Of a stretch of DNA of 64,000 nucleotides, positions 1-9,184 are shown in pieces. The notes below the pieces were generated by a model, which did no database searches, was not told the DNA's origin, and saw only the letters and a list, made by a program, of their open reading frames with translations. How positions within the stretch are numbered: the stretch's first letter is position 1; each line of letters starts with the position of its first letter. The translations under genes were made by a program, and so were the position numbers. This DNA comes from Alphaproteobacteria bacterium. GTDB lineage: Bacteria > Pseudomonadota > Alphaproteobacteria > Rhizobiales > CAJQND01. Location of the stretch: assembly GCA_024227565.1 (NCBI GenBank), contig JAAEUE010000118.1, forward strand, positions 1-64,000. Direction: 5' to 3'.

Positions 1-30
1 CGTCCGGCGCTTTGCCGCGCCACATCCAAC

Positions 31-55
31 ACTGTCGACACTGTCGACACTGTCG
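31..55. repeat. 9-bp tandem repeat, 2.8 copies
   Basis: The unit ACTGTCGAC occurs twice in full and once in part just before the first palindromic element. No gene covers it. Function unknown; it may be slippage in non-coding DNA. Confidence 0.6.
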
Positions 56-128
56 TCCTCGGGCTCGACCCGAGGACCCATAGCTCGGAGCGTGCGGTGG
101 TGGGCCCTCGGGTCAAGCCCGAGGGCGG
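55..128. repeat. Palindromic intergenic repeat, family A copy 1
   Basis: Two GC-rich inverted arms (CCTCGGG...CCCGAGG and CCCTCGGG...CCCGAGGG) flank a short spacer containing CATAGCTCGGAG. A second copy lies at 62079-62159. The element resembles a REP/BIME-like or small MITE-like repeat. The rest of positions 1-506 holds only family B repeat sequence, a remnant near 147-166, and no convincing gene. Confidence 0.65.
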
Positions 129-240
129 CAGCATTCTCCTCCCGCGCCCCTGCGCAGGGATGACGGGAAAGGGTGCAGGGATGACGATAGGTGGGAAGCG
201 CGAATAACGATGAGAGGGATGCACCCTCCACACACCCGCG

Positions 241-320
241 CCCCTGCGAAAGCAGGGGCCCATAGCTCGGAGCCTGTGGTTGGCTCCCGGTGGTGGATCC
301 CTGCTTTCGCAGGGATGACG
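241..320. repeat. Palindromic intergenic repeat, family B copy 1
   Basis: The left arm CCCCTGCGAAAGCAGGGG and the right arm CCCTGCTTTCGCAGGG are each hairpins, separated by about 40 bases that include CATAGCTCGGAG. Related copies are at 13055-13149, 55012-55088, 57464-57531 and 57569-57655. The open frame running through it (from 210) is an artefactual extension of the downstream gene. Confidence 0.7.
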
Positions 321-506
321 ATGAGAGGGAGCGGGGATGACGATAGGAAGAGGACAGAGATAATAATGAATGAGAGAGGCGCCAGGCATGCGGGAGTAAA
401 GGACGCAAGGCATGCGCGAGCCGGAGGCAGCCCACACTGGAAACCACACACAACACGCAATAAGGTTCATCCGAAACAACCCTCCCCCACATCCAAGGAC
501 CACCAA

Positions 507-1394
507 ATGGCCGATATGAACGAAGGGCTGCAATCCTGGCAGCTCAAAACCAACCACAACCGGATGCTGGAGTTTCAACGCAACCAGAGCAGCGCCACAG
601 AAGGCCCCGTGGAACTGGCCTTCTTCGGCAGCTCAGCCTTTCGCATCACCTCGCCTTCAGGCCTCACCATCATGTTCGACCCCTGGCGAAACCTGCCCAC
701 CCGCCGCTGGGACTGGTACTTCTATGACTTCCCCCACACCGCGGTCGACATCGGCGTCTCCACCCACGCCCACTTCGATCATGATGCCCTGCACCGGCTT
801 GACGCCAGCGTTCTGCTCGACCGGTTGATCGGCACCTACCAGTTCGGCGACGTGACCATCACCGGCATTGCCGACAAACACGCCACCGACAGCTCCAGCG
901 CCACCTATGACTTCAAGATGCTCACCAAAGAGTTTGGCGGCATCGATATTGAGCCGCCAGGCAACCCGCGCTCATGGGACAACTGCCTGGTCATCGTGGA
1001 AACCGGGGGCTTGCGCATTCTCCATTGGGGCGACAACAGGCACAATCCGCCTGAGGAGGTGTGGGACGCGCTGGGCAGGATCGACATTGCCCTGCTGCCC
1101 GTGGACGAAAGCCAGCATGTGATGGGCTTTGAGAGAACGGCTGAAATCATCGAGCGGCTCACTCCCTCCGTTGTCGTGCCACACCACTATTACATCTGGG
1201 ATGTGGTGGCGCGCTCAAGCACGCTTCTGCCCGCCGAGCCCTGGGTGAACCGCCAGCCCCACAGCCGCTTCATCGAAGGCGCCTACACCAGCTACATGCC
1301 GCAGACCCTGCCCTCCAAGACCCCCACGGTGGACTATTTCGGCGACCACGTGGCCTTCGACAAGAAGGCCTGGCACAAGAGCAAGGGGGTGTGA
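507..1394 (+). CDS. MBL-fold metallo-hydrolase
   Basis: A 295-residue protein of the metallo-beta-lactamase fold. The metal-binding motif HAHFDHD lies about residue 92, after a conserved FFGSSAFRI strand. A later LHWGDNRHNP segment and VVVPHHY supply further candidate metal ligands. The frame stays open upstream to 210, but ATG 507 follows an AAGGA Shine-Dalgarno and begins the plausible protein, while the extension runs through repeat DNA. Proteins of this type (UlaG-like or L-ascorbate-lactonase-like) hydrolyse varied substrates, so the substrate cannot be named. It overlaps the next gene by one base (TGATG), indicating co-translation with the alpha/beta hydrolase. Confidence 0.85.
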   Translation: MADMNEGLQSWQLKTNHNRMLEFQRNQSSATEGPVELAFFGSSAFRITSPSGLTIMFDPWRNLPTRRWDWYFYDFPHTAVDIGVSTHAHFDHDALHRLDASVLLDRLIGTYQFGDVTITGIADKHATDSSSATYDFKMLTKEFGGIDIEPPGNPRSWDNCLVIVETGGLRILHWGDNRHNPPEEVWDALGRIDIALLPVDESQHVMGFERTAEIIERLTPSVVVPHHYYIWDVVARSSTLLPAEPWVNRQPHSRFIEGAYTSYMPQTLPSKTPTVDYFGDHVAFDKKAWHKSKGV

Positions 1395-2290
1395 TGAAAC
1401 ACGTCACTGCCGGCGTTCTGGAGATCGCCTACCATGAGTATGGCCCGCAAGATGGCACTCCGGCTGTGCTGCTGCACGGCTTTCCCTATGACACACACTC
1501 CTACGACGAGGTCGCGGCGCAGCTTGCAGACAGCGGCATCCGGAGCATTGTGCCCTATCTGCGCGGCTACGGGCCAACCCGCTTTTTATCCGCTGAGACA
1601 CCGCGCTCCGGTGAACAGGCCGCGTTGGGCGCAGACCTGCTGGCGCTCATGGATGCGCTCTCCATCGATCAGGCCTTGCTTGCCGGTTATGACTGGGGCG
1701 GGAGGGCCGCTTGCATTGTATCTGCACTTTGGCCCGAAAGGGTCATGGGGCTGGTGAGCTGCGGCTTGGGCTACAACATTCAAAACATTGCCAAGGCGGG
1801 CATCCCCGCAGCGCCGGAAGAAGAGGCGCGCTTCTGGTATATGTACTATTTCCACACCGAACGTGGCCGCGCAGCGCTGGAGACACGGCGGGATGAAGTG
1901 TGCCGGTTCATCTGGAACCTCTGGTCGCCAAGCTGGGGGTTCGACGACGCCACGTTTGCGCAGTCAGCACTCTCATTTCAGAACCCGGACTTTGTGGAGA
2001 TCGTCATCCACTCCTACCGGCACCGTTTCGGCGGCATACCTGGGGATCCAAATGTGGCCTGGATCGAGAACAAGCTGGCGCGCCAGCCGGACATCTCAAC
2101 TCCTGCAATTGTGCTCCAGGGCGCCGACGATACTGTTGACCCGCCTGCAGAGAAGGATTTTGCCCAGAGCCATTTCACCGGGTCCTATGAGCGCAGGATA
2201 ATTGCAGGTTCCGGCCACAACCCGCCACAGGAGGCTCCGGCCGCATTTGCGCAGGCGGTTTTGGATTTAAGGCTCAGCGCGAGCGCCTGA
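1394..2290 (+). CDS. Alpha/beta hydrolase, epoxide hydrolase / haloalkane dehalogenase type
   Basis: A 298-residue single-domain alpha/beta hydrolase. The oxyanion motif LLHGFP lies near residue 28. The nucleophile elbow GYDWGG has Asp, not Ser, as expected for epoxide hydrolases and haloalkane dehalogenases. GADDTVDPP and GSGHNPPQEAP supply the acid region and catalytic His. The ATG at 1394 is preferred over the GTG at 1391 because of the AAGGGGGTG ribosome site and the one-base overlap with the stop of the MBL gene. The two likely act on one substrate in sequence. The exact substrate is unknown. Confidence 0.85.
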   Translation: MKHVTAGVLEIAYHEYGPQDGTPAVLLHGFPYDTHSYDEVAAQLADSGIRSIVPYLRGYGPTRFLSAETPRSGEQAALGADLLALMDALSIDQALLAGYDWGGRAACIVSALWPERVMGLVSCGLGYNIQNIAKAGIPAAPEEEARFWYMYYFHTERGRAALETRRDEVCRFIWNLWSPSWGFDDATFAQSALSFQNPDFVEIVIHSYRHRFGGIPGDPNVAWIENKLARQPDISTPAIVLQGADDTVDPPAEKDFAQSHFTGSYERRIIAGSGHNPPQEAPAAFAQAVLDLRLSASA

Positions 2291-2411
2291 AACAATTGAA
2301 ACGCCAAGGCTGTTTTTGCGGACATCAGCCTGAAACGCATCGCCCATATGACTGGTTCTCAAGCAGTGCAGACATGCGCCCCGCTCAGCAAACACCAAGA
2401 GGACCAAGACT

Positions 2412-2981
2412 ATGACGAACACACAAATGATGGATACCGAAGTCAACAATGGCGTAAACGTTGAAGCCCTTCTGGGCGCGCGTGAAGCACTTGATGCAAC
2501 TCCGGAAGCAGCTCAATTCAAATGGCGCGCCAGCAGCGCCTGGGTCAACGGCACCCACACCACAACGAAAATCGACACGTTCTTCGGCCTCGGCGAAGAG
2601 CAGTCCCGCGGCAAAGAGTTTACGGTCGACACCGATCACCCGGAAATCTTTGCAGCTGAAGACAATGCAGCAACCCCGGTTGAGCTCGTACTGTCCGGCC
2701 TGGCCGGCTGCCTGACCGCAGGCGTTGCGACCATCGCCCAGAACCGCGGCATTCAGCTGAATTCGGTTACCGCAACCATCGAAGGCGACATGGACCTTCA
2801 GGGCATCCTCGGCATCGACGATGAGGTCCGCAACGGCTTTGGCACCATCCGCGTCAACTTCCAGATTGATGCCGATGCCAGCGAAGATGACATCAAGGCG
2901 CTCGTTGCCCAGTCGCAGAAGCGCTCTGCCGTCTTCGACATCATCACAAACCCAACCAATGTCTTCGTGACGGTGGACTAA
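2412..2981 (+). CDS. OsmC/Ohr family peroxiredoxin-like protein
   Basis: A 189-residue protein with the OsmC fold. The peroxidatic Cys region ELVLSGLAGCLTAG lies about residue 98, and the C-terminal strand ends in DIITNPTNVFVTVD. Known OsmC/Ohr enzymes reduce organic hydroperoxides with two cysteines. Here only one Cys is obvious, and the usual second-Cys region reads KRSAVFD. It may therefore belong to the one-Cys OsmC branch or use another thiol partner. It sits 26 bases before a flavoprotein monooxygenase gene, so a role in oxidative or xenobiotic stress is plausible but inferred. Confidence 0.85.
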   Translation: MTNTQMMDTEVNNGVNVEALLGAREALDATPEAAQFKWRASSAWVNGTHTTTKIDTFFGLGEEQSRGKEFTVDTDHPEIFAAEDNAATPVELVLSGLAGCLTAGVATIAQNRGIQLNSVTATIEGDMDLQGILGIDDEVRNGFGTIRVNFQIDADASEDDIKALVAQSQKRSAVFDIITNPTNVFVTVD

Positions 2982-3007
2982 GACATAGACCGAAACGAGC
3001 AAGTGTC

Positions 3008-4252
3008 ATGAAAAATACAACGACCGTCATCATCGGCGCCGGCCAATCCGGGCTTGCTTTCTCCAAGCACCTCACCGCGCATTCAGTGGACCACATTCTT
3101 CTGGAGCGTGGTGAGGTGGCCAACTCCTGGGTTACCCAGAGATGGGACAGCCTTCGGCTGCTCACCCCCAACTGGCAGACCCGGATGCCCGGCATGGCCT
3201 ACAGCGGCAATGATCCGGACGGATACATGACCGCAACAGACGTTGCCGGCTTCATCAAGGATTACGCCGCACACACCAGCGCCCCGGTACACGGCAACAC
3301 TGACGTTCGGTTGGTGTCGCCGTTTGCGGATGGCTACAAGGTTGAAACAACCCAAGGCGACTGGTTTTGCAACACGGTTGTAGTGGCCAGCGGTGCCTGC
3401 AACATCGCGAATGTTCCAGGCTTTGCGGGTGCCCTGCCCCAAGCTATCCAAAGCCTTGATCTGTTGACTTACAAAACGCCAGATCAGATCGGGGACGGCG
3501 GCGTGCTCGTGGTTGGCGCATCGGCCAGCGGTGCCCAGCTCGCTAAGGAAATCCAGGCTGCCGGACGCCAGGTGACATTGAGCGTCGGCGAACATGTGCG
3601 CCTGCCACGAGTTTACCGGGGCCGCGACATTTGCTGGTGGATGGATGCCATCGGACTGATGGACACCCACTACAGCGAAGTGGACGATCTCAAGCGCGCC
3701 CGCAAAGTGGCCTCCCTGCAGCTCATGGGCTCAGAGAGCCGTGCAAACATCGATCTCAACTCCCTGGCCGAGGCAGGGGTGCGCGTCGTCGGGCGGCTGC
3801 AGGCTCTGGATGGCCAGAAGGGAGTGTTGTCCGGCGGTTTGCGGAACCATTGCGCATTGGCCGACCTGAAGATGAAGCGGTTGTTGCAATCTATCGATCA
3901 GTGGATCGATGCTGAAGGCGCCGCGGACCAGTTCGAACCTTCCGAGGCTTTTGCAGACACGCACCTGGAGGACGACACCCCGCTGTCGTTTGATTTGAAC
4001 GGCGAGAGCATCAAGACGGTAATCTGGGCGACCGGATACCGGCCGGACTATTCCTGGCTTCAGGTGCCGGTGTTCGACCGCAAGGGCGCCATCCGCCATG
4101 AGGGCGGCAGGGCAAGCGATGTGGACGGCCTCTATGTCATGGGCCTGCCATTCATGCGCCGGCGCAAGTCGTCCTACATCGACGGCGTGGGCGATGACGC
4201 TGCTGACCTTGCCGCCGATCTGGTGTCCAACCTCAGGCGCAGAGCTGCCTGA
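3008..4252 (+). CDS. NAD(P)/FAD-dependent monooxygenase (CzcO/FMO-like)
   Basis: A 414-residue flavoprotein with an N-terminal FAD motif (VIIGAGQSG), a second Rossmann motif (VVGASASG, about residue 173) for NAD(P), and the C-terminal WATGYRPD segment typical of flavin-containing monooxygenases and CzcO-like proteins. It is expected to be a cytosolic oxidoreductase that hydroxylates or S/N-oxidises a small molecule; the substrate is not recognisable. It follows the OsmC gene on the same strand and converges on the broken isochorismatase gene, with only a few bases between the two stops. Confidence 0.85.
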   Translation: MKNTTTVIIGAGQSGLAFSKHLTAHSVDHILLERGEVANSWVTQRWDSLRLLTPNWQTRMPGMAYSGNDPDGYMTATDVAGFIKDYAAHTSAPVHGNTDVRLVSPFADGYKVETTQGDWFCNTVVVASGACNIANVPGFAGALPQAIQSLDLLTYKTPDQIGDGGVLVVGASASGAQLAKEIQAAGRQVTLSVGEHVRLPRVYRGRDICWWMDAIGLMDTHYSEVDDLKRARKVASLQLMGSESRANIDLNSLAEAGVRVVGRLQALDGQKGVLSGGLRNHCALADLKMKRLLQSIDQWIDAEGAADQFEPSEAFADTHLEDDTPLSFDLNGESIKTVIWATGYRPDYSWLQVPVFDRKGAIRHEGGRASDVDGLYVMGLPFMRRRKSSYIDGVGDDAADLAADLVSNLRRRAA

Positions 4253-4255
4253 CGG

Positions 4256-4899
4256 TCAAGAGATTTGTTCCACGCCCTGGCCTTGGTATCTGTCCATAGC
4301 CGCCAAGGTTTCATCCAGCGAGCGACGTGCGCCTGTTTGCAGATAGTCCATGGCACGCAGCGCGCCCTCGTGAGCCTCTTCGCTGGAGCCGGCGACGCAG
4401 CCTTCGATCACCGGCAGAAATAGTCCGACTGGTGACCATCAACGAAGGTGTAGTGCACGCACACATCGGTCAACCCGCCGCAGAGTAACAGCGTGTCAAC
4501 TTTCAGCCCTTTAAGTAGAATCTCAAAGTCGGTGCCGAAGAAGGCTGAATAGCGCCGTTTTCGGATGTGGTAGTCGGTGGGGCGAAAATCCAGCACTTTG
4601 GCTGCAATGGCGGTGTCCGGGTCATTTTCCAAACAATGCACATCCTCCGCACCATCCAGTTCGCGGCCGAAGTCCACGAGATCGGGGCGATGCACTTCCT
4701 GGATGAAAATCACCGGAATGCCCCGCTCGCGGGCCTTGTCGATGGGCTTGCGCGCAAGCGCCATACGCTCATCGAAATTGGGCATCTCAGGAATAGGCCC
4801 CGGTTCGCGCTCGGCAAAAAGCTCGCCCTGGATATCAATAACGATGAGCGCAGGGGTTCCTTCAATCAGATCCCGCTTTGGCCGGTGTCGCTGCAACAT
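4256..4899 (-). pseudogene. Isochorismatase-family hydrolase, frameshifted near the C-terminus
   Basis: The main frame from ATG 4899 (ribosome site GGGAGAA) gives an isochorismatase-like cysteine hydrolase: LIVIDIQGELF near the start supplies Asp, and LCGGLTDVCVHYTFVDGHQ carries the nucleophilic Cys. The frame stops just after SDYFCR at about 4408. In the next frame the expected tail continues without a gap (VIEGCVAGSSEEAHEGALRA through GQGVEQIS) to a stop at 4256. One G is missing around 4408-4412. The family normally keeps this tail, so the gene is either recently inactivated or affected by a base-calling error. Likely substrate class: amides or isochorismate-like ethers. Confidence 0.8.
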
Positions 4900-5080
4900 C
4901 GCTGTTCTCCCTACTGTATTACCGTCAGCGGTAACCACCCGGGCCCACCGGGTCAACAGACGCCGGTTGATGCGCCCGGGGATCACCAGCACTCTTGACA
5001 TGCCACCTTTTAGTCCGTTGACTGATTTCCAACGAAGGCGAATACGCCTCAGAACGAACAAAATGCGGAGGCCTAAGGTC

Positions 5081-5347
5081 ATGGAAAGCTTTCTTCCCCT
5101 AATCATTCAACTTGCCAGTGGTGCAGCAGGCGGCAACGTTGCCGGTGCGCTGCTGAAAAATCTCAGCCTAGGCACATTGGGCAACTCAATCGCCGGCATC
5201 GCAGGTGGAGGCATTGGCGGCGTCATCCTGAACATGGTTGCCAGCGGCGCAGCTGACGGCATCATCGGCCAAATCGCCGGCGGCGGCGTGGGCGGTGCCA
5301 TCGTGATGGCCATTGTCGGCTTCATCAAAAACTCCATGGGCAAGTAG
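5081..5347 (+). CDS. Small glycine/alanine-rich hydrophobic protein
   Basis: An 88-residue protein, almost entirely small and hydrophobic residues, with repeated glycine runs (GIAGGGIGGVILN and QIAGGGVGGAIVMAIVG). It looks like two or three glycine-zipper-like membrane segments. Codons in this frame stay open upstream to 4577, but that part is antisense to the isochorismatase gene. ATG 5081 follows a GGAGG/AAGG site and starts the low-complexity unit. Similar short proteins occur as unnamed conserved proteins in Alphaproteobacteria; that is recollection, not a search. Function unknown. A membrane-associated or pore-like role would fit glycine zippers but is speculative. Confidence 0.6.
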   Translation: MESFLPLIIQLASGAAGGNVAGALLKNLSLGTLGNSIAGIAGGGIGGVILNMVASGAADGIIGQIAGGGVGGAIVMAIVGFIKNSMGK

Positions 5348-5564
5348 CGGCCGGAAGATCGGCTGCGGAGATCTCGGTGCTGAGGTGAACTGAGCGGACA
5401 GGACTTCCGCCCTATCGCTGCGACCGGCTTCCAGTGTCCGGGCGCGGCGCTGGCAAAGGGTTCTCAAGCTCAGTTGCCGTGCCATTTGCGCAGCGAGTTG
5501 AAGATTAGTAACCTGTGGCCGATGCCCACCAGTGGGCGGACGGCAGCGGCCCTCTCACATCCTC

Positions 5565-7148
5565 TTAATCTGGTTTCCCATACCCTCCAGCCCCCGGTGT
5601 CTCGATGATCACGCAGTGACCTTCCGGCAAAGGCAAGCTGAGGGATTTGTTTGCAAGGCGCCGCTTGTTGCCGTCGTCATCCACCATGTGGAACTCGCCC
5701 ATGGCGCCAGGTTCGCCGCCGTCAAAGCCCCAAGGCGCATGACGGAAGCGCTCGCCAACACCTGAGAACACTGCATCGTGGCCCACGGGCGTCACAACCC
5801 GGCGCAGGCCCATGCCGCCGCGGTGCCGCCCCGCCCCGCCGCTGCCCTCGCGCAAGGCATATTCCAGAACCCGCAAAGGATACTCCATCTCGATGGCTTC
5901 GACCGGCAGGTTTGACGTGTTGGTGATGTGGACCTGAACCCCGTCCTTGCCATCCTTTGTGGCGCGGGCGCCCATGCCGCCGCCCAGGGTCTCCAGATAG
6001 ACGTAAGCTTCTCCGGTGTCCGGGTCGTTGCCAGCAAACACGGCTGACGTGTTTGCCCCGTTGGCCGCAGCGATTGCGCGCTCTGGGATGCCCGGTGCCA
6101 GCGCACCGATGACCACGTCCACAACCCGCTGAGAGGTGTTGGCCCGGAGCGCCACCGCGGCAGGTGGTTGGCAATTCAGCAATGAGCCAGGCTCGGCAAT
6201 GATCTCCACCGGCGCAAACACGCCCTGATTGTTCGGCAAGTCAGGGTCCAGCAGCGCTTTGAGGCTATAGAACACCGCAGACTGCACTGCGTTGAACGTC
6301 AGATTTATGTTGCCGCGTGCCTGAGGCGAAGAGCCGGTGAAATCAAACCTCATGGTGTCGGCCTGCTTGGAGACTTTCAAGCGGATCGGCAGATCCTCCA
6401 TGCCTGCACCATCATCATCCAGCACATCTTCAAAGCCATACTCACCATCTGGAAAGGCAGAGATGGCCGTGCGCATGCGTTGCTCGCTGCGGGTGATGAT
6501 CTCATCGTAGACCACGAACAGCTGTTCGGAGGTCAGCTCGCCGGCCATCTGCCGCAAACGCCCTTCAGCCAGACGGCAAGCGGCGATCTGGGCATTCAGG
6601 TCGCCCATGCGTTCCTGGGGCAACCGCATGTTGAGGAGCATCAGATCAAGAATGTCGGTTTGCAGCTCGCCTTCAGCCACCAATCGCACCAGGGGAATGC
6701 GCACCCCCTCCTGCCACACTTCGGTGAGGCCGCCGGACATGGAGCCCGCCGCAGTGCCGCCCACATCTGCATGGTGGGCAATGTTGGCAACGAAGCCCAC
6801 CAGCTCATCGCCGGCGAACACCGGGGCGGCCAGATTGATGTCGGGCAGATGGGTGCCGCCAGCCACATGTGGATCGTTGGCGCAATAGATGTCACCGGGC
6901 TTCATCCGGTCGCCATAACGGGCGACCAGAATGTCGATCATGCCGGTCATGGAAGCCAGATGGATCGGCAGGGACATTTCGGCTTGGGCAATCAGTCTCC
7001 CGCCCGGATCGAGCACAGCGGTGGAGTGATCGTGCCGCTCTTTGATATTGGTGGAGAATGATGACCGCATAAGCGACAGGAAGGCCTCGTCGCAAATGGA
7101 CCTGAGGCCGTTCCAGGCGATCTGGAGGGAAAAGGCATCCATGCTCAT
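5565..7148 (-). CDS. hyuB: Hydantoinase B / oxoprolinase family subunit
   Basis: A 527-residue protein of the HyuB family. It has the characteristic AIWN-like start (QIAWNGLRSICDEA), a GDIYCANDPHVAGGTHLPDI block about residue 85, an IAHHADVGG block about residue 120 and the C-terminal ETPGAGGYG. HyuB works with HyuA in ATP-dependent hydrolysis of hydantoin or oxoproline-like rings, or in related carboxylases such as acetone or acetophenone carboxylase. Its start overlaps the HyuA stop by four bases, so the two are translationally coupled. The cognate ring substrate cannot be read from sequence. Confidence 0.92.
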   Translation of the reverse strand: MSMDAFSLQIAWNGLRSICDEAFLSLMRSSFSTNIKERHDHSTAVLDPGGRLIAQAEMSLPIHLASMTGMIDILVARYGDRMKPGDIYCANDPHVAGGTHLPDINLAAPVFAGDELVGFVANIAHHADVGGTAAGSMSGGLTEVWQEGVRIPLVRLVAEGELQTDILDLMLLNMRLPQERMGDLNAQIAACRLAEGRLRQMAGELTSEQLFVVYDEIITRSEQRMRTAISAFPDGEYGFEDVLDDDGAGMEDLPIRLKVSKQADTMRFDFTGSSPQARGNINLTFNAVQSAVFYSLKALLDPDLPNNQGVFAPVEIIAEPGSLLNCQPPAAVALRANTSQRVVDVVIGALAPGIPERAIAAANGANTSAVFAGNDPDTGEAYVYLETLGGGMGARATKDGKDGVQVHITNTSNLPVEAIEMEYPLRVLEYALREGSGGAGRHRGGMGLRRVVTPVGHDAVFSGVGERFRHAPWGFDGGEPGAMGEFHMVDDDGNKRRLANKSLSLPLPEGHCVIIETPGAGGYGKPD

Positions 7149-9175
7149 GATTGTTTCTCCAGCCTCACATTGCCCGCCTCATCAAGCACCGCATTCCACC
7201 CCGGCCACACCAAGGTTGTGGCGTCGGCCTGTTCGATCACTGCGGGCCCGGTCACCTCCGCACCGACGGCAAGCTGTTCCCGCCACACCACCTTGGCGGG
7301 CTCAGCGGCGGTGGCCGCGAACCAGATATCCCTCACCGGCCATTCATCGCGGGCCTCGCTTTGGGGCATTGCGCTGCGAACCTGTACCGGTTCTGCAGGC
7401 ACCCGCGCGGTCAACCTCAAGCTCACGATTTCAATCGGCATGGCAGCGTCCGCATGGCCATAAGCGCGTTCGTGCTCGGCGTGAAAGAGCTGCTTAATTG
7501 AGTCTAGTTGTTCAGGTAACCATTTGAAATTGCCCGGAACGTCGATTGAAAGCTCATAGTTTTGCCCAACAAAGCGCATATCCGCACTCGCCTCGGTTGT
7601 GCCGGCCCGCCGCTGGTTAGAAAGCCAGACGTCGGCTTCCTCGTTGAGGCCATTATGGAGCTTCCGGATCTCCGACAGATCACCGTCCAAGTTGGTGCGC
7701 CGGGTGGCGAGGAAGACTTCGCTGCGGTCTGCCACCATCAGGCCTCGGGCACACAGGATGCCCGGATCAGGCGGCACCAGAGCCTGGGTCACCCCTAACG
7801 CCTCCGCCACCTCAATGGCATGCAAACCGCCAGCCCCGCCATAGGGCACCAGCACGGCTTGGCGCGGATCATGGCCGCGCTCAACTGAAACGGCGCGGAT
7901 GGCCCGCACCATGTTTGACGCCACAATGCGAAGCGCGCCGACCGCCGCTTCTTCAACGCTCACGCCGAACTTTTTGGCAACCGGTTCCAGGGCCCTCCGG
8001 GCGAGCGCCACATCCAGATGCATGTCGCCGCTTGCGATCTCCTCGGGCAGACGCCCCAGCACCAGGTTGGCATCGGTCACCGTGGGCAGGGTCCCCCCTT
8101 TCCCGTAACAGGCTGCGCCCGGATCAGCACCAGCGCTGAGCGGTCCAACTTGCATGAGCCCGTCCGGGCTTGCGTGGATAAGTGAGCCGCCGCCAGCCCC
8201 GACCGCGTTCACGTCCACCGAGGGCAGACGAATGGGAAACCCGGCCACATGCCGGGCAAACGACAGGGGCACGGAGCCTTCCCGCGCCAGGCACACGTCA
8301 GTGGAAGTTCCCCCCACATCCAGGGTGATGATGGCGCCGACACCGGAACGGCCAGCCGCCTCAATGGCCCCCACAACGCCGGCTGCCGGGCCAGACAGCG
8401 CGGTGCGCACGGGAAACCGGGCCGCCTGGTCCACGGTCATCAGGCCGCCGGAGGACTGGTTGATGCCGATATCGGCCGACGGAGCGTGGTTTCCTATGAT
8501 CCCGTCGACGGCATGGATGTACCGGCTCATGACCGGCTGCAGATAGGTGTTCAAAACAGTGGTGGAAAAGCGCTCAAACTCACGGAACACCGGCTGCACT
8601 TCGTGGCTGGTGGAGAGATCCGCGTCCGGCAGGCGCCTTTCCAATGCAGCCCGCAGGCGCTGTTCATGCTCGGGATTGAGGAAAGCAAACAACAGACAGA
8701 TCGCAACCCCATCGGGTTCAAGCGCGGCAACTGCGCCGGCCACGCGCTCGATTTCCTGATCGGTCAGCTCGGTCAGCACCTCACCTTTTGCCCCGATGCG
8801 CTCGCGCACCTCCACGCGGTCCGCGGCCGGGATCAGAGGATCTGGGTAATCGGCCTGCAAGTCATAGATCAAGGGCCGCACCTGGCGGCCGATGGTCAGG
8901 AGGTCCTTGAAGCCTGCCGTTGTGACCAGGGCAATTTTTCCGCCCTTGCGCTGGATGAGCGCGTTGGTGGCCACGGTTGTGCCGTGGCAGAACTGATCGA
9001 TCTCGCCCACTTCAACGGAAAAGCGCGTTTTCAACAGGTCCAGCGCATTTGCTATGGCGACTGAAGGATCGTGCGGGGTTGAGGGCACTTTGTGGGAGAC
9101 CAGCCGGTGCGTGCCCACCTCGCAGGCAAACACGTCGGTAAACGTGCCACCCACATCAACGCCAACTTGCCACAT
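7145..9175 (-). CDS. hyuA: Hydantoinase A / oxoprolinase family subunit
   Basis: A 676-residue HyuA-type ATPase subunit. It begins with VGVDVGGTFTDVF, the ASKHA-like phosphate-binding loop, and has a second such loop, ITLDVGGTSTDVCL, about residue 290. The VPYGGAGGLHAIEVAEALG block is typical of the family. HyuA phosphorylates or activates the cyclic amide and HyuB completes turnover. The gene lies just after the AhpD-like carboxymuconolactone decarboxylase gene and before hyuB, suggesting a three-gene operon. Acetone/acetophenone carboxylase subunits share the same fold, so the reaction type stays open. Confidence 0.92.
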   Translation of the reverse strand: MWQVGVDVGGTFTDVFACEVGTHRLVSHKVPSTPHDPSVAIANALDLLKTRFSVEVGEIDQFCHGTTVATNALIQRKGGKIALVTTAGFKDLLTIGRQVRPLIYDLQADYPDPLIPAADRVEVRERIGAKGEVLTELTDQEIERVAGAVAALEPDGVAICLLFAFLNPEHEQRLRAALERRLPDADLSTSHEVQPVFREFERFSTTVLNTYLQPVMSRYIHAVDGIIGNHAPSADIGINQSSGGLMTVDQAARFPVRTALSGPAAGVVGAIEAAGRSGVGAIITLDVGGTSTDVCLAREGSVPLSFARHVAGFPIRLPSVDVNAVGAGGGSLIHASPDGLMQVGPLSAGADPGAACYGKGGTLPTVTDANLVLGRLPEEIASGDMHLDVALARRALEPVAKKFGVSVEEAAVGALRIVASNMVRAIRAVSVERGHDPRQAVLVPYGGAGGLHAIEVAEALGVTQALVPPDPGILCARGLMVADRSEVFLATRRTNLDGDLSEIRKLHNGLNEEADVWLSNQRRAGTTEASADMRFVGQNYELSIDVPGNFKWLPEQLDSIKQLFHAEHERAYGHADAAMPIEIVSLRLTARVPAEPVQVRSAMPQSEARDEWPVRDIWFAATAAEPAKVVWREQLAVGAEVTGPAVIEQADATTLVWPGWNAVLDEAGNVRLEKQS

Positions 9176-9184
9176 GCGGCGCGG

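Noticed and set aside
210..506. N-terminal extension of the first MBL gene
   Set aside because: The extension runs through a palindromic repeat; ATG 507 has a good ribosome site and begins the conserved protein.
4577..5080. Longer version of the small glycine-rich protein
   Set aside because: The extra residues are antisense to the isochorismatase gene; ATG 5081 with its ribosome site fits better.
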